64,000 nucleotides of DNA from Aquabacterium fontiphilum (GTDB lineage: Bacteria; Pseudomonadota; Gammaproteobacteria; Burkholderiales; Burkholderiaceae_C), in assembly GCF_009909205.1 (NCBI RefSeq), contig NZ_JAAAPN010000006.1:186001-250000 (forward strand). Direction: 5' to 3'. The position numbers and the translations under genes were made by a program. A model generated the notes under the pieces. It had not been told where the DNA came from. It worked only from the letters and a program-made list of their open reading frames with translations, and did no database searches. Of the stretch, positions 17,178 through 26,147 are shown in pieces; within the stretch, counting starts at the first letter, position 1; each line of letters starts with the position of its first letter.

Positions 17178-17212
17178 ATCCTATTGGCGCATCGCTGACA
17201 GCTTTGTGACAA
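17178..17212 (-). promoter_or_regulatory. Candidate Pho box and -10 for the secretion operon
   Basis: On the minus strand TTGTCAC-AAAG-CTGTCAG (17212-17195) matches the 7-4-7 direct-repeat layout of a PhoB box (consensus half CTGTCAT). Eleven bases further on is TAGGAT (17183-17178), a fair -10. In PhoB-activated promoters the box stands in place of the -35, about 10-11 bases from the -10, as here. The site reads toward gspG, with its 5' leader about 45 bases long. glpQ starts 114 bases away in the other direction. Confidence 0.6.
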
Positions 17213-17326
17213 GCTCGGTCACCCGCGCGATCACGTCTGGGCCGATCGATTCAGCGAACGCGCCATCGTCCCGTCATGCGAGAAGGCCACGATCCAGGGC
17301 ATCATCACCCACACATGGAGCCCGAC

Positions 17327-18520
17327 ATGCACGCCCTACGATCCATCGCCGTTGCCGCCACCCTGATGGCCGCTGCACTGAGCTGCCTCACCAGCCCTGC
17401 GCTGGCTGGCGACAAGCCCACGGCCAGCGCCGCGCAGCGCGCGCCCATCGTGATCGCCCACCGCGGCGCCAGCGGTTACGTGCCGGAGCACACGCTGGCC
17501 GCTTACTGGCTGGCCATCGAGCAAGGCGCCGACTACGTCGAGCCCGATCTGGTAATGACCAAGGACGGCATCCTGGTGGCGCGCCACGAGAATGCGATTG
17601 CCATCCTGAACGCCGACGGCTCGGTGCGCGAAGCCACGACCGATGTGGCCGAGCGGCCCGAGTTTGCCGACCGCAAGACCACCAAGCTGATCGACGGAAC
17701 CCCCATCACGGGCTGGTTCACCGAAGACTTCACGCTCGCCGAGCTCAAGACCCTGCGCGCACGCGAGCGCATCCCGCAGCTGCGCAGCGCCAACACCCGC
17801 TTCGACAACATGTTCGAGGTGCCCACCATGGAAGAGGTGCTGCAACTCGTGGAGCAGGCCAACCTGCGCCGCCGGCAGGCCGCCTTCGCCGATGGTGGTC
17901 TCAAGGCGCTCAAGCGCGTCAAGCCCATTGGCGTGTATCCCGAAACCAAGCACCCGAGCTACTTCGACGGCATCAACCTGTCGATGGAAGAACCGCTGGT
18001 GCGCCTGCTGCACCGCTACGGTTACCGCGGTCGCGATGCAGCCGTCTACATCCAGTCGTTCGAGGTGGCCAACCTCAAGGACCTGTCGCGCATGACACGT
18101 CTGCCGCTGGTGCAGCTCATCAGCGCCTCGGGCAAGCCGTATGACTTCGTGGTCAGCGGCGACCCCCGCACCTATGCCGACCTCGCCACCGCCGCGGGCC
18201 TGAAAGACATTGCCCGCTATGCGCAGGGCGTGGGCGCCAACACCAGCGTGATGATCCCGCTGTCAGGCGGCCGCCTGGGCACGCCGACCCGCTTCGTGGC
18301 CGATGCCCATGCCGCCGGCCTGATCGTCCACGGCTGGACGTTCCGCGCCGAGAACGCCTTCTTGCCCAACGAGTTCGACAGCAGCGCGAACCCGGCCGAT
18401 CTGGGCGACATGGCGGGCCAGATCAAGGCCTTCCTGGACCTGGGCATGGACGGCTTCTTCACCGACCACCCGCACCTGGGTCGCCTGGCACGTGATGCAT
18501 TCGTGACCGCACCGCGCTGA
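17327..18520 (+). CDS. glpQ: Periplasmic glycerophosphodiester phosphodiesterase
   Basis: Hydrolyses glycerophosphodiesters to sn-glycerol 3-phosphate and an alcohol, recovering phosphate and glycerol from lipid head groups. It has 397 residues. GGAG 6 bases before the ATG at 17327 and the signal peptide that follows (cut near PALA) select this start over upstream in-frame codons. Catalytic motifs of the GDPD TIM barrel are present: HRGASG (45-50), PEHT (53-56), EPD (72-74) and a His at 87. It is longer than cytoplasmic UgpQ and of the GlpQ periplasmic type. Divergent from the secretion operon across a candidate Pho box, which fits phosphate scavenging. Confidence 0.92.
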   Translation: MHALRSIAVAATLMAAALSCLTSPALAGDKPTASAAQRAPIVIAHRGASGYVPEHTLAAYWLAIEQGADYVEPDLVMTKDGILVARHENAIAILNADGSVREATTDVAERPEFADRKTTKLIDGTPITGWFTEDFTLAELKTLRARERIPQLRSANTRFDNMFEVPTMEEVLQLVEQANLRRRQAAFADGGLKALKRVKPIGVYPETKHPSYFDGINLSMEEPLVRLLHRYGYRGRDAAVYIQSFEVANLKDLSRMTRLPLVQLISASGKPYDFVVSGDPRTYADLATAAGLKDIARYAQGVGANTSVMIPLSGGRLGTPTRFVADAHAAGLIVHGWTFRAENAFLPNEFDSSANPADLGDMAGQIKAFLDLGMDGFFTDHPHLGRLARDAFVTAPR

Positions 18521-18554
18521 CCGTGTCGCGGCCAGAGCAGGTTACGCTTGTGGG

Positions 18555-19184
18555 ATGTCTGCCATCACCCACCTGCTCTACCTGCACGGCTTTCGCTCGT
18601 CGCCCCGTTCGTTCAAGGCGCAGATGATCGCGCAGCAGGTCGAACGCTGGCGCAGCCAGGGGCACACGCTTACCTGGCTGTGCCCGCAGCTGCCCCCCTC
18701 ACCGACCGAGGCCGTCCAGCAGGTGCTGGCGGCCACGGCCGACTGGCCGCGCGACCAGATGGCCATCATGGGTTCGTCACTGGGCGGGTTCTACGCCACC
18801 GTGCTGGGCGAGCGCCTGGGCTGCCGGGTGGCAGTGATCAACCCGGCGGTTGCGCCCGCGCGTGACCTCGCCCGTTACATCGGCGAGCAGACCAGCTTTC
18901 ACAACCCGGAAGACCGCTTTTTCTTCCGGCCCGAGTTCGTGCCGGCCTTCGCCGCGCTCTCGCCTTACCCGATCACGCAGCCCGACCGCTACTGGGCGCT
19001 GGTGGCCAAGGGCGACGAGGTGCTGGACTGGCAGGAGATGGTGGCCCATTACCCGGGCAGCGCGCTGACCGTGCTACCCGGAAGCGACCATGCGGTGAGC
19101 GACTTCGCCGCGCACCTACCTGCCTTGACGAACTGGCTGGGCCTGCCGCCCACTGACCCTGTCACGGGCGCCAGCCAGCCATGA
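18555..19184 (+). CDS. YqiA/YcfP-family alpha/beta-hydrolase (esterase)
   Basis: Small serine esterase, 209 residues, of the YqiA/YcfP family. It has LHGFRSSP (oxyanion-side motif) near residue 10, the nucleophile elbow GSSLGG at about 74-79, an Asp in KGDEVLDW, and the catalytic His in GSDHAV. The physiological substrate is unknown; YqiA of E. coli acts on short acyl esters. TACGCT stands 6 bases before the ATG, so the mRNA may start at or very near the initiation codon. It ends next to the terminator of the convergent PEP-CTERM gene. Confidence 0.88.
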   Translation: MSAITHLLYLHGFRSSPRSFKAQMIAQQVERWRSQGHTLTWLCPQLPPSPTEAVQQVLAATADWPRDQMAIMGSSLGGFYATVLGERLGCRVAVINPAVAPARDLARYIGEQTSFHNPEDRFFFRPEFVPAFAALSPYPITQPDRYWALVAKGDEVLDWQEMVAHYPGSALTVLPGSDHAVSDFAAHLPALTNWLGLPPTDPVTGASQP

Positions 19185-19204
19185 AAAAAGGCCCCGAGGG
19201 GCCT
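19184..19204 (-). terminator. Rho-independent terminator of the small PEP-CTERM gene
   Basis: Reading the minus strand, AGGCCC-loop-GGGCCT is followed by TTTTTT. It lies 55 bases past the stop of the 85-residue PEP-CTERM gene and touches the 3' end of the convergent esterase gene. Confidence 0.85.
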
Positions 19205-19259
19205 GAACGCGCAGCAGACGCTGCGCCGGATCCGGACGCACCCGTCGGGTGCCCCATGA

Positions 19260-19517
19260 TCACTTCTTGTTGCGGCGACGCAGGGCTACGGCACCCACGA
19301 CCGCCACACCGGCCACCAGCATGGCGATGGTGTCGGCCTCGGGCACGGCGGTCACGCTCTTGAATGCGGCGTTGGGGTTGGCGTTGAGCAGCGCGTTGTC
19401 GTTGGCGTGGATGGACGACATCAGGCTACCTTGAGCAGGACCCTTGCCCTGGCCATTGTTGGCAAGAACGGCGCTGGACGACACGGCAAGCACGATGGCA
19501 GCGATAGCAAACTTCAT
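19260..19517 (-). CDS. Small exported protein with variant PEP-CTERM tail
   Basis: An 85-residue protein: signal peptide (cut near VLA), a short Asn/Gly-rich body, then a C-terminal tail of VPEADT, a hydrophobic helix and RRRNKK. The tail has the PEP-CTERM layout, but the usual PEPS/T reads PEAD. GAGGAAG precedes the ATG. It is transcribed alone and ends at its own terminator. At this size the mature body is only about 38 residues, so it may be a structural or biofilm peptide rather than an enzyme; no function can be assigned. Confidence 0.8.
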   Translation of the reverse strand: MKFAIAAIVLAVSSSAVLANNGQGKGPAQGSLMSSIHANDNALLNANPNAAFKSVTAVPEADTIAMLVAGVAVVGAVALRRRNKK

Positions 19518-19807
19518 GGCAGAACTTCCTCAGAGCGGTGATTGAAGGCCCCACCGGTGCCGTGCACTTGCGCGGTCGGCTGGCTGTGATGGGTTGGATT
19601 GTTGCCCAGACACGCGGCCCCACGCTCCCCCTGCCTGAAGGGGTGGCGGACTCAAAACCGCGACAAGTTCACGGTTTTAGCGGCCCCTATCACATCGCGA
19701 AAGCACCGATGGCGCGTGGGACGGTCGAACGCACGACCGGGCGCCCTGCGGCGGGTCGAGCCAAAGTGGGACAATCGCGGCCTGACGACCCGAGAGACCC
19801 CTTGTTC

Positions 19808-21868
19808 ATGTACGCCCTATTCGACGATGCCGGCAAATTTCAGGCTGGCCGCGTGATGTCCGAAGCCGACAGCTCCATGCAGGTCGAGCTCGACAGCGGC
19901 AAGCGCGTGAAGGTGAAAGCCGCCAACGTGCTGATCCGCTTTGCCAAGCCGGCCCCGGCCGACTTGCTGGCCCAGGGCGCGGCCCAGGCCACCGGCATCG
20001 ATGTGGACCTGGTCTGGGAGGTCGCCCCCGAAGACGAGTTCGGCTTTGATGATCTGGCGCGCGAGTATTTCAGCGACTCGGCCGATGCCGTGCAACAGGC
20101 CGCGATGTTGATGTGCCTGTTCGAGCACCCGCAATACTTCCATCGTCGCGGCAAGGGCCGCTTCCGCAAGGCGCCGGAAGACATCCTCAAACAGGCGTTG
20201 GCCGCCATCGAGCGCAAGAAACAGCAGGCGCTGCAGATCGCAGAATGGGCTCAGGCCCTGGCCGAGGGGGCCTGCCCGGCACCGATCAAGGAACAGCTCT
20301 ACAAGATCCTGTTCAAACCCGACAAGAACGGCCCCGAGTACAAGGCCGTGGTGGAGGCCGCCAAGCTGGCCCAGCGCGCCCCGCTGGACCTGCTCAAAGC
20401 CGCGGGCGCCATCGACAGCCCCTATCAGTTCCACTTCAAGCGCTTCCTGTTCGAGCACTTCCCCAAGGGCAGTGGCTTCCCGGCCCTCGACGCGCCGCCC
20501 GTCAAGGACGAACTCCCGCTGGCCGCCGTGCAGGCCTTCTCGATCGACGACTCGATGACCACCGAGATCGACGACGCGCTGTCGATCCAGGGGCTGGGCA
20601 CTGGCACGGTCACCTTCGGCATCCACATCGCGGCGCCCGGCCTGGCCATTACCCCTGCCACCCCGCTGGATGCGCTGGCGCGCGGCCGCATGTCGACCGT
20701 CTACATGCCGGGCCACAAGATCACGATGCTGCCCGACGAGGTGGTGCAGGCCTACACGCTGATCGAGGGCCGCGACTGCCCGGCCGTGTCGTTGTATGTG
20801 ACGCTGGACGAGGCGACGCTGGCCGTGACCGGCAGCGAGACCCGGCTGGAGCGCGTGCCCATCGTGGCCAACCTGCGCCACGACAAGCTCGACACCGTCA
20901 TCACCGATGCCACGCTCAGCGGTGAGGCGCCGGCCGACTACCCCTTTGCCAGCGAGCTGGCCTTCTGCTTCCGCCTGGCGCGCCACCTCAAGGCGCAGCG
21001 CGAGGTGGTGCGCGGCAAACCCGAGAACTTCAACCGGCCGGATTACAGCTTCAAGCTCATCGGCGCCAATGGCGAAAACACGATGAGCGATGGCGTCGAG
21101 CCCGATGGCACCGAACAGGTGGTGATCGGCACGCGTCAGCGCGGCTCGGCGCTCGACCTCATCGTGGCCGAAGCCATGATTCTGGCCAACAGCACCTGGG
21201 GCGGCTGGCTGGCCGAGCTGGGCGTGCCCGGCATTTACCGCAGCCAGGCCAGCCTGGCGCCCGGCATCAAGGTGCGCATGGGCACCAAGCCGCTGCCGCA
21301 TGCGGGCATGGGCGTGGCGCAGTACACCTGGGCCACCTCGCCACTGCGCCGTTATGTCGACCTGGTGAACCAGTGGCAGATCATCGCCTGCGCCCGTCAT
21401 GGCCGCACCGCCGCGCTGGCCGCACCCTTCAAGCCCAAGGACGCTGAGCTGTTTGCCGTCATCTCGAACTTCGACGCGGCCTACAGCGCCTACAACGGCT
21501 TCCAGTCCAGCATGGAGCGTTACTGGACGCTGAAGTACCTGGGCCAGCAGGGCCTGAGCGAACTCGACTGCGCCGTGATGGTCAATGGCTTGGTGCGCGC
21601 CGAGACGCTGCCCCTGGTCTTCAAGGCCATCGGGGCTGACGGCCTGCCGCGCCACACCCGCGTGCGCGTGCGCATCACCGGGGTCGACGAGCTGACGCTG
21701 GACGTGCATGCCAGCGTCGTCGCCCGTCTCGACGACGCCACGGCCGAGGGTGAGACCGAAGGCGACGAAGACGACGCCGTGCTGGACAATGCAGGGCCCT
21801 TGACCCTGGCCATCGACGTCAACGACGCCGATGCGCCTGCCGAGGGCAACCAGGCCGCTGCGGCCTGA
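19808..21868 (+). CDS. RNase II/RNB-family exoribonuclease
   Basis: 3'-5' exoribonuclease that degrades single-stranded RNA in the cytoplasm, 687 residues. The N-terminal third is a betaproteobacterial-type extension with RNA-binding character. The RNB catalytic core starts near 245 with the Mg-binding acidic cluster IDDSMTTEIDDALS (246-259). PLRRYVDL, found near the end of the core in this family, is present. The C-terminal tail is acidic and Ala-rich. The ATG at 19808 is preferred because the upstream open frame has no start and an unlikely composition. E. coli Rnb and RNase R are both relatives; the length and absence of a long basic tail fit the RNase II side better. Confidence 0.9.
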   Translation: MYALFDDAGKFQAGRVMSEADSSMQVELDSGKRVKVKAANVLIRFAKPAPADLLAQGAAQATGIDVDLVWEVAPEDEFGFDDLAREYFSDSADAVQQAAMLMCLFEHPQYFHRRGKGRFRKAPEDILKQALAAIERKKQQALQIAEWAQALAEGACPAPIKEQLYKILFKPDKNGPEYKAVVEAAKLAQRAPLDLLKAAGAIDSPYQFHFKRFLFEHFPKGSGFPALDAPPVKDELPLAAVQAFSIDDSMTTEIDDALSIQGLGTGTVTFGIHIAAPGLAITPATPLDALARGRMSTVYMPGHKITMLPDEVVQAYTLIEGRDCPAVSLYVTLDEATLAVTGSETRLERVPIVANLRHDKLDTVITDATLSGEAPADYPFASELAFCFRLARHLKAQREVVRGKPENFNRPDYSFKLIGANGENTMSDGVEPDGTEQVVIGTRQRGSALDLIVAEAMILANSTWGGWLAELGVPGIYRSQASLAPGIKVRMGTKPLPHAGMGVAQYTWATSPLRRYVDLVNQWQIIACARHGRTAALAAPFKPKDAELFAVISNFDAAYSAYNGFQSSMERYWTLKYLGQQGLSELDCAVMVNGLVRAETLPLVFKAIGADGLPRHTRVRVRITGVDELTLDVHASVVARLDDATAEGETEGDEDDAVLDNAGPLTLAIDVNDADAPAEGNQAAAA

Positions 21869-21891
21869 TCCTCACTGCCTCGCCAACCAGG

Positions 21892-22800
21892 ATGCTGCAA
21901 CGCCTTCGTTCGATCTGGAACCAGCTCAGCCTGCTGCAGGTCTGTCTGACCGTGTCGGCTGCGCTCCACATTGCGCTGTTCAGCTTCCGATTTGTCGACC
22001 CCGAGGGCTTCAACCGCACCTTCAAGGACACGCCGCTGGAGGTGATCCTGGTGAACGCCGGCAGCGAGACGCCCCCCGAGAAAGCCCAGGCCCTGGCCCA
22101 GCTGAATCTGGCGGGCGGCGGCGATGCCACCGACCAGCGGCGCGCCACCACGCCGCTGCCGCCCAGCGCCGAAGTGGAGCTGGGCGACGCGCTGGCCGAC
22201 ACGGCGCGCGCCATCGAGCGCATGCAGCGCGAGCAACAGGCCTTGCTGGCGCAATTGCGTCAGGAGCTGGCGGCCCTGCCCGCGCCCGAACCCACGCCCC
22301 GCAGCGACTCCCCCGTGGCCCAGGCCGAGGAAGAGCGTCGCAAGCAACTCTCGAAGATGCTGGCCGAGATCGAACGCCGCATTCAGGAAGAGAACTCGCG
22401 CCCCAAAAAGCGCTACCTGAGCCCGGCCACGCTGCGCTCGGCCGACGCGCTGTATTACAGCCATTTCCGCAACTTGGTCGAACGGGCGGGCACCGACAAC
22501 TTCCCGAGCGCCAATGGGCAGAAGCTGTATGGTGAACTGATCATGGAAGTCTGGCTGGATCGCCAGGGCCGCGTGGTCGAGGCCGTGGTCCTGCAGAGCT
22601 CGGGCAACCCGCTGCTGGACAAGCGCGCGCAGGCCATCGCCAGGAAGGCCGGGCCGTTCGGTGTCGTGCCCACCGAGGTGCTGGCCGGCCGCGACCTGTT
22701 GCTGATTTCTTCGCGCTTCCGTTTCACCCGCGAAGCCGGCATGCAGGCGCAGACCATGGCCTCGCCCACCCAGCCGGCTGCGCCATCCCAAGCCCCATGA
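21892..22800 (+). CDS. tonB: TonB-family energy transducer
   Basis: Inner-membrane-anchored periplasmic protein that passes proton-motive energy to outer-membrane transporters. It has 302 residues: one N-terminal membrane helix (about 15-35), a helical Glu/Gln-rich spacer with coiled-coil character (about 95-185) instead of the classic Pro-rich linker, and a C-terminal TonB domain (about 205-290) with [19 protein letters not shown] and a conserved SSG. No exbB/exbD are adjacent, so partners must be elsewhere. It overlaps aroE as ATGA. Confidence 0.88.
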   Translation: MLQRLRSIWNQLSLLQVCLTVSAALHIALFSFRFVDPEGFNRTFKDTPLEVILVNAGSETPPEKAQALAQLNLAGGGDATDQRRATTPLPPSAEVELGDALADTARAIERMQREQQALLAQLRQELAALPAPEPTPRSDSPVAQAEEERRKQLSKMLAEIERRIQEENSRPKKRYLSPATLRSADALYYSHFRNLVERAGTDNFPSANGQKLYGELIMEVWLDRQGRVVEAVVLQSSGNPLLDKRAQAIARKAGPFGVVPTEVLAGRDLLLISSRFRFTREAGMQAQTMASPTQPAAPSQAP

Positions 22801-23675
22801 CTGCTGCCATGACCGCTGACATGACAGACCGTTACGCCGTGGCCGGCAACCCCGTGGCCCACAGCCGCTCGCCAGCCATCCACGCGATGTTTGCACAACA
22901 GACCCACCAGGCGGTGGACTACGGCCGGCTGCTCTGCCCGCTCGACAGCTTCACAGCCACCCTGCGCGCCTTTGCCGACGGCGGTGCCAAGGGCGCCAAT
23001 GTGACGGTGCCGTTCAAGTTCGAGGCGTTTGCACTGGCCGCACGGCGCACCCCGCGCGCCGAACTGGCCCAGGCCGCCAACACGCTGCGCTTTGACGCCG
23101 AGGCCGACGGCGGCTGGCTGGCCGACAACACCGATGGCGTCGGCCTGGTGCGCGACATCACCGTCAACGCCGGCGTGCCGCTGGCAGGCCAGCGCGTGCT
23201 GCTGTTGGGCGCAGGTGGCGCCAGCGCGGGCGTACTCGGCCCGCTGATCGAGGCCCGCCCTTCGGAGGTCGTGCTGGCCAACCGCACGGTCGACAAGGCC
23301 GAAGCCATCGTGGCCCGTCACCGCCAGTGGGCGGCCGACCATGGTGTGGTGCTGCGCGCCGCTGGGCTCGATGCGCCCGGCGAAGCATTCGACGTGCTCA
23401 TCAACGGCACGGCCGCCAGCCTGGCAGGTGGCGGCGTGCCCGTGGGTCCGCAAACCCTGCGCACCGGCGGTCTGGCGCTGGACATGATGTATGGCCCGGC
23501 CGCTCGGCCCTTCCTGGACTGGGCCCGCGCCCACGGGGCCCAGGCGCGTGATGGCCTGGGCATGCTGGTCGAACAGGCCGCCGAGAGCTTCGCGCTGTGG
23601 CGCGGCGTGCGCCCCGACACGGCTCCGGTGCTGGCCGCGCTGCGCGCCGAGGTCGACGCCGCGCAGGCGCATTGA
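22797..23675 (+). CDS. aroE: Shikimate 5-dehydrogenase
   Basis: Reduces 3-dehydroshikimate to shikimate with NADPH in aromatic amino acid synthesis. It has 292 residues. The substrate site shows [10 protein letters not shown] (17-26) and [10 protein letters not shown] with the catalytic Lys; the Rossmann fold shows GAGGAS and NRT (NADP-specific Arg). The ATG at 22797 overlaps the tonB stop; ATGs at 22809 and 22821 are alternatives, since the first 10 residues are not conserved. mtgA follows 2 bases after the stop. Confidence 0.95.
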   Translation: MTAAMTADMTDRYAVAGNPVAHSRSPAIHAMFAQQTHQAVDYGRLLCPLDSFTATLRAFADGGAKGANVTVPFKFEAFALAARRTPRAELAQAANTLRFDAEADGGWLADNTDGVGLVRDITVNAGVPLAGQRVLLLGAGGASAGVLGPLIEARPSEVVLANRTVDKAEAIVARHRQWAADHGVVLRAAGLDAPGEAFDVLINGTAASLAGGGVPVGPQTLRTGGLALDMMYGPAARPFLDWARAHGAQARDGLGMLVEQAAESFALWRGVRPDTAPVLAALRAEVDAAQAH

Positions 23676-23677
23676 CG

Positions 23678-24478
23678 ATGCTGCTCACAATCTGGCGGAT
23701 CACCGTGCTGCTGCTGCTCAGTGGTCTGAGCCTGCAGTTGTTCTTTGCCGCGCGCATCGCGCTGATGAACGTGCTCGACCCAAGCTCTACCAGCTTTCAG
23801 CGCAGCGAATTCGTGCGCATCCTGGTGGCCAATGGACGGGTGCCCTGGAGCCAGCAATGGGTTCCAGGTAGCGAGATCAACAACAGCCTGCGCCGTGCCG
23901 TGATCGCCTCGGAAGACGCCAACTTTGTCGATCACAACGGCGTGGAGTGGGATGCGCTGGAGAATGCCTGGCGCAAGAACATGGCCGCCAAAGCCCGGGC
24001 AGAGAAACGACAAGCTGAAGCGCTGGCACGCCACCAGCGTGCCGTGGAACGGGCCCGCAAGCGCGGCCGCCCGGAGCCGCCACCGCCGGATCTCGCGCAA
24101 GCCAACGCCAAGGTGATCGGCGGCTCGACCATCACGCAGCAACTGGCCAAGAACCTGTTCCTCAGCAGCGAGCGCAACTTCCTGCGCAAGGGCCAGGAGT
24201 TCGCCATCACCTTCATGCTCGAAGGCCTGTTGACCAAGGACCGCATCCTCGACATCTACCTCAACAACGTCGAGTGGGGCGAAGGCGTATTCGGGGCGCA
24301 GGCGGCGGCGCGCCACTACTTCCGCGTCGATGCGGCCCGGTTGAACAACATGCAGGCGGCCCGGCTGGCGGTGATGCTACCCGCGCCCAAGCGCTTCGAG
24401 CAGTCGCCACGGTCACCTTACCTCAACGGGCGCGCGGCCACGATTGCGGCGCGGATGGGCGCGGTCGAGCTGCCGTGA
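23678..24478 (+). CDS. mtgA: Monofunctional peptidoglycan glycosyltransferase
   Basis: Polymerises lipid II into glycan strands at the periplasmic face. It has 266 residues with one N-terminal membrane helix (about 5-28) and a GT51 domain: SEDANF (catalytic Glu near 79), GGSTITQQLAKNLFL (148-162), KGQE and EWGEGVFG. Between the first two motifs (about 103-145) is a Lys/Arg/Ala-rich helical insert followed by a Pro run, absent from E. coli MtgA, which accounts for the extra length. No transpeptidase domain. It is the last gene of tonB-aroE-mtgA. Confidence 0.93.
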   Translation: MLLTIWRITVLLLLSGLSLQLFFAARIALMNVLDPSSTSFQRSEFVRILVANGRVPWSQQWVPGSEINNSLRRAVIASEDANFVDHNGVEWDALENAWRKNMAAKARAEKRQAEALARHQRAVERARKRGRPEPPPPDLAQANAKVIGGSTITQQLAKNLFLSSERNFLRKGQEFAITFMLEGLLTKDRILDIYLNNVEWGEGVFGAQAAARHYFRVDAARLNNMQAARLAVMLPAPKRFEQSPRSPYLNGRAATIAARMGAVELP

Positions 24479-24520
24479 CTTGCTCCGCCTGACGCAGCCC
24501 GTGATCTGGGCTCAAACTGC

Positions 24521-24691
24521 TCAGGCTGCTTCAGCGACGGGCTCGAAGTCGACCTTGTCGCGCACCGCGCACCCGGGGCAGGCCCAGTCATCTGGGATCT
24601 GCTGCCACAGGGTGCCGGCAGGAAAGCCTTCGTGAGGCTCGCCCACCGCTTCGTCGTACACGTGATCGCAGTTGGGACAGCGGTATTTCAT
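24521..24691 (-). CDS. alkG: Rubredoxin (AlkG-type)
   Basis: A 56-residue iron-sulfur electron carrier. Two cysteine pairs that bind one Fe are present: CPNC (5-8) and CPGC (38-41). Between them are the rubredoxin signatures VYDEAVGEP, FPAGT and IPDDWACP. AGGAG lies 8 bases before the ATG. The gene follows alkB by 50 bases on the same strand, so it most likely delivers electrons to the alkane hydroxylase from a rubredoxin reductase encoded elsewhere. It is the one-domain type, not the fused two-rubredoxin form of Pseudomonas. Confidence 0.95.
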   Translation of the reverse strand: MKYRCPNCDHVYDEAVGEPHEGFPAGTLWQQIPDDWACPGCAVRDKVDFEPVAEAA

Positions 24692-24741
24692 GATACGTCT
24701 CCTCGGTACCGTCTCATCAGGTGATCACGGCGCGGGCCGAC

Positions 24742-25935
24742 TCAGGCCCGGCCCTCGCGCACATCCGCGGCAAAGGCGGCGTACTTCTGCATCAGCGCCT
24801 CACGCTTGCCCGGGGCGTACTGGATGCGGGTCATGTCGCCCTTGTAGTGGCGGATCACACGCTTGTTCATCATCGCAAACCACAGCGGCGACAGATAGGC
24901 GACGGTGATCATGCCGGCGTAGCCAGAGGGCAGTTGCGGGCTGTCTTCGAAGTGGCGCAGGGCCTGGTACTTGCGGGTGGGGTTGGCGTGGTGGTCGCTG
25001 TGGCGCTGCAGGTGGTACAGGAACAGATTGGTCACAATGTGGTTGCTGTTCCACGAGTGCTCGGGCATGCAACGCTCATAGCGGCCGTCGGCGTTCTTGC
25101 GGCGCAGCAGGCCATAGTGCTCCAGGTAGTTCACCACTTCGAGCAGCGAGAAGCCATAGATGGCCTGGATGACCAGGAAGGGCAGCGCAGCCCAGCCAAA
25201 GGCAGCCAGCAGCACGGCGAACAACACGACCGACATCGCCCACGACTGAAGGTTTTCGTTCTCCCAGCTCCAGGCCGATTTGCCCAGGCGCTTGAGGCGC
25301 TCGGCTTCCAGGTGCCACGCCGAGCGGACACTGCCGATCACCGTGCGGGGCAGGAAAGCCCAGAACGACTCGCCAAAGCGAGAGGTGGCGGGATCCTCCG
25401 GCGTGGCCACGTTCTTGTGGTGGCCGCGGTTGTGCTCGACATAGAAGTGGCCGTAGAAGGTGGGTGCCAGCGAGATGCGGGCCAGCCAGCGCTCAAGCTT
25501 GGGCTTCTTGTGACCCAGTTCGTGTGCCGTATTGATGGCCACCCCGTTGACCATGCCCACGCTGAGCGCCAGGCCGATCAGGTGGTACCAGGGCAGGTCG
25601 GCCGTCACGGCCAGATAGGCCCCCAGCGCCGTCACAGCGATCTGCAGCGGCACGAAGGCATACAGCACCCAGCTGTAGTAGCGATCGTCTTCGAGCGCCT
25701 GAAGCGCACCTTCGGGCGGATTGGCCGTGTCTTCACCGAAGACCCAGTCCAGCGTCGGCAGGATCACGTGTACGAGGGCCACGACAAACCACAGCGTCCA
25801 GACGGCCTGGGTCTGCCAGAAGCCCACCAGCATGCCGATGCCGATGAGCGGCACCGCGGGGCCAAAGAGCCACAGATAACGTTTGGGATCGGTCCACCGC
25901 TGGGCGGACGCGGAGGTGAGGCTGGCGTTTGACAT
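24742..25935 (-). CDS. alkB: Alkane 1-monooxygenase
   Basis: Integral-membrane di-iron hydroxylase that converts n-alkanes to 1-alkanols. It has 397 residues. All four histidine signatures are intact: HELGH (138-142), EHNRGHH (167-173), NYLEHYGL (269-276) and LQRHSDHH (309-316). Six or so membrane helices fit the family. AGGAG precedes the ATG at 25935, which is chosen over a longer frame to 26136 that would run through the promoter. The rubredoxin gene follows, and an AraC regulator is divergent. Chain-length range cannot be judged from the sequence alone. Confidence 0.97.
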   Translation of the reverse strand: MSNASLTSASAQRWTDPKRYLWLFGPAVPLIGIGMLVGFWQTQAVWTLWFVVALVHVILPTLDWVFGEDTANPPEGALQALEDDRYYSWVLYAFVPLQIAVTALGAYLAVTADLPWYHLIGLALSVGMVNGVAINTAHELGHKKPKLERWLARISLAPTFYGHFYVEHNRGHHKNVATPEDPATSRFGESFWAFLPRTVIGSVRSAWHLEAERLKRLGKSAWSWENENLQSWAMSVVLFAVLLAAFGWAALPFLVIQAIYGFSLLEVVNYLEHYGLLRRKNADGRYERCMPEHSWNSNHIVTNLFLYHLQRHSDHHANPTRKYQALRHFEDSPQLPSGYAGMITVAYLSPLWFAMMNKRVIRHYKGDMTRIQYAPGKREALMQKYAAFAADVREGRA

Positions 25936-26015
25936 GTTGGTCTTGCTCCTGATCAATGGCGCCAGTGTGCGGACGCACCGCCCGCGCCGGAAGCCGCGCG
26001 CAACCGACTGACTAT

Positions 26016-26039
26016 CGCGATCCGCCGGGCCGCGATCCG
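26016..26039. repeat. Direct repeat in alkB/araC intergenic region (candidate operator)
   Basis: CGCGATCCG occurs twice (26016-26024 and 26031-26039), with 15-base spacing between starts. A related GATCCG lies about 50 bases further on. The pair stands 80-105 bases upstream of alkB and about 110-130 upstream of the divergent regulator, a plausible AraC-family binding site. Confidence 0.4.
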
Positions 26040-26147
26040 GGCTAACCCGAGGTCCGTCAAACCTGTCACGGATCCGGCGTTTCGCACCAGCTCTCCGGCT
26101 TTCTGCCGGGTGCACAAGGCTGGCCTTGCGTGGCATGCTGCGGCAAC

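Noticed and set aside
19620..19690. tRNA-Leu-like look (GGTGGCGGACTCAAAACCGC)
   Set aside because: No acceptor-stem pairing, no T-arm GTTCRANNC, and no cloverleaf can be drawn.
19817..21709. 630-codon open frame antisense to the RNase gene
   Set aside because: High-GC artefact: its product is His/Arg/Gln/Val-rich without any motif, and the plus strand encodes an intact RNB enzyme.
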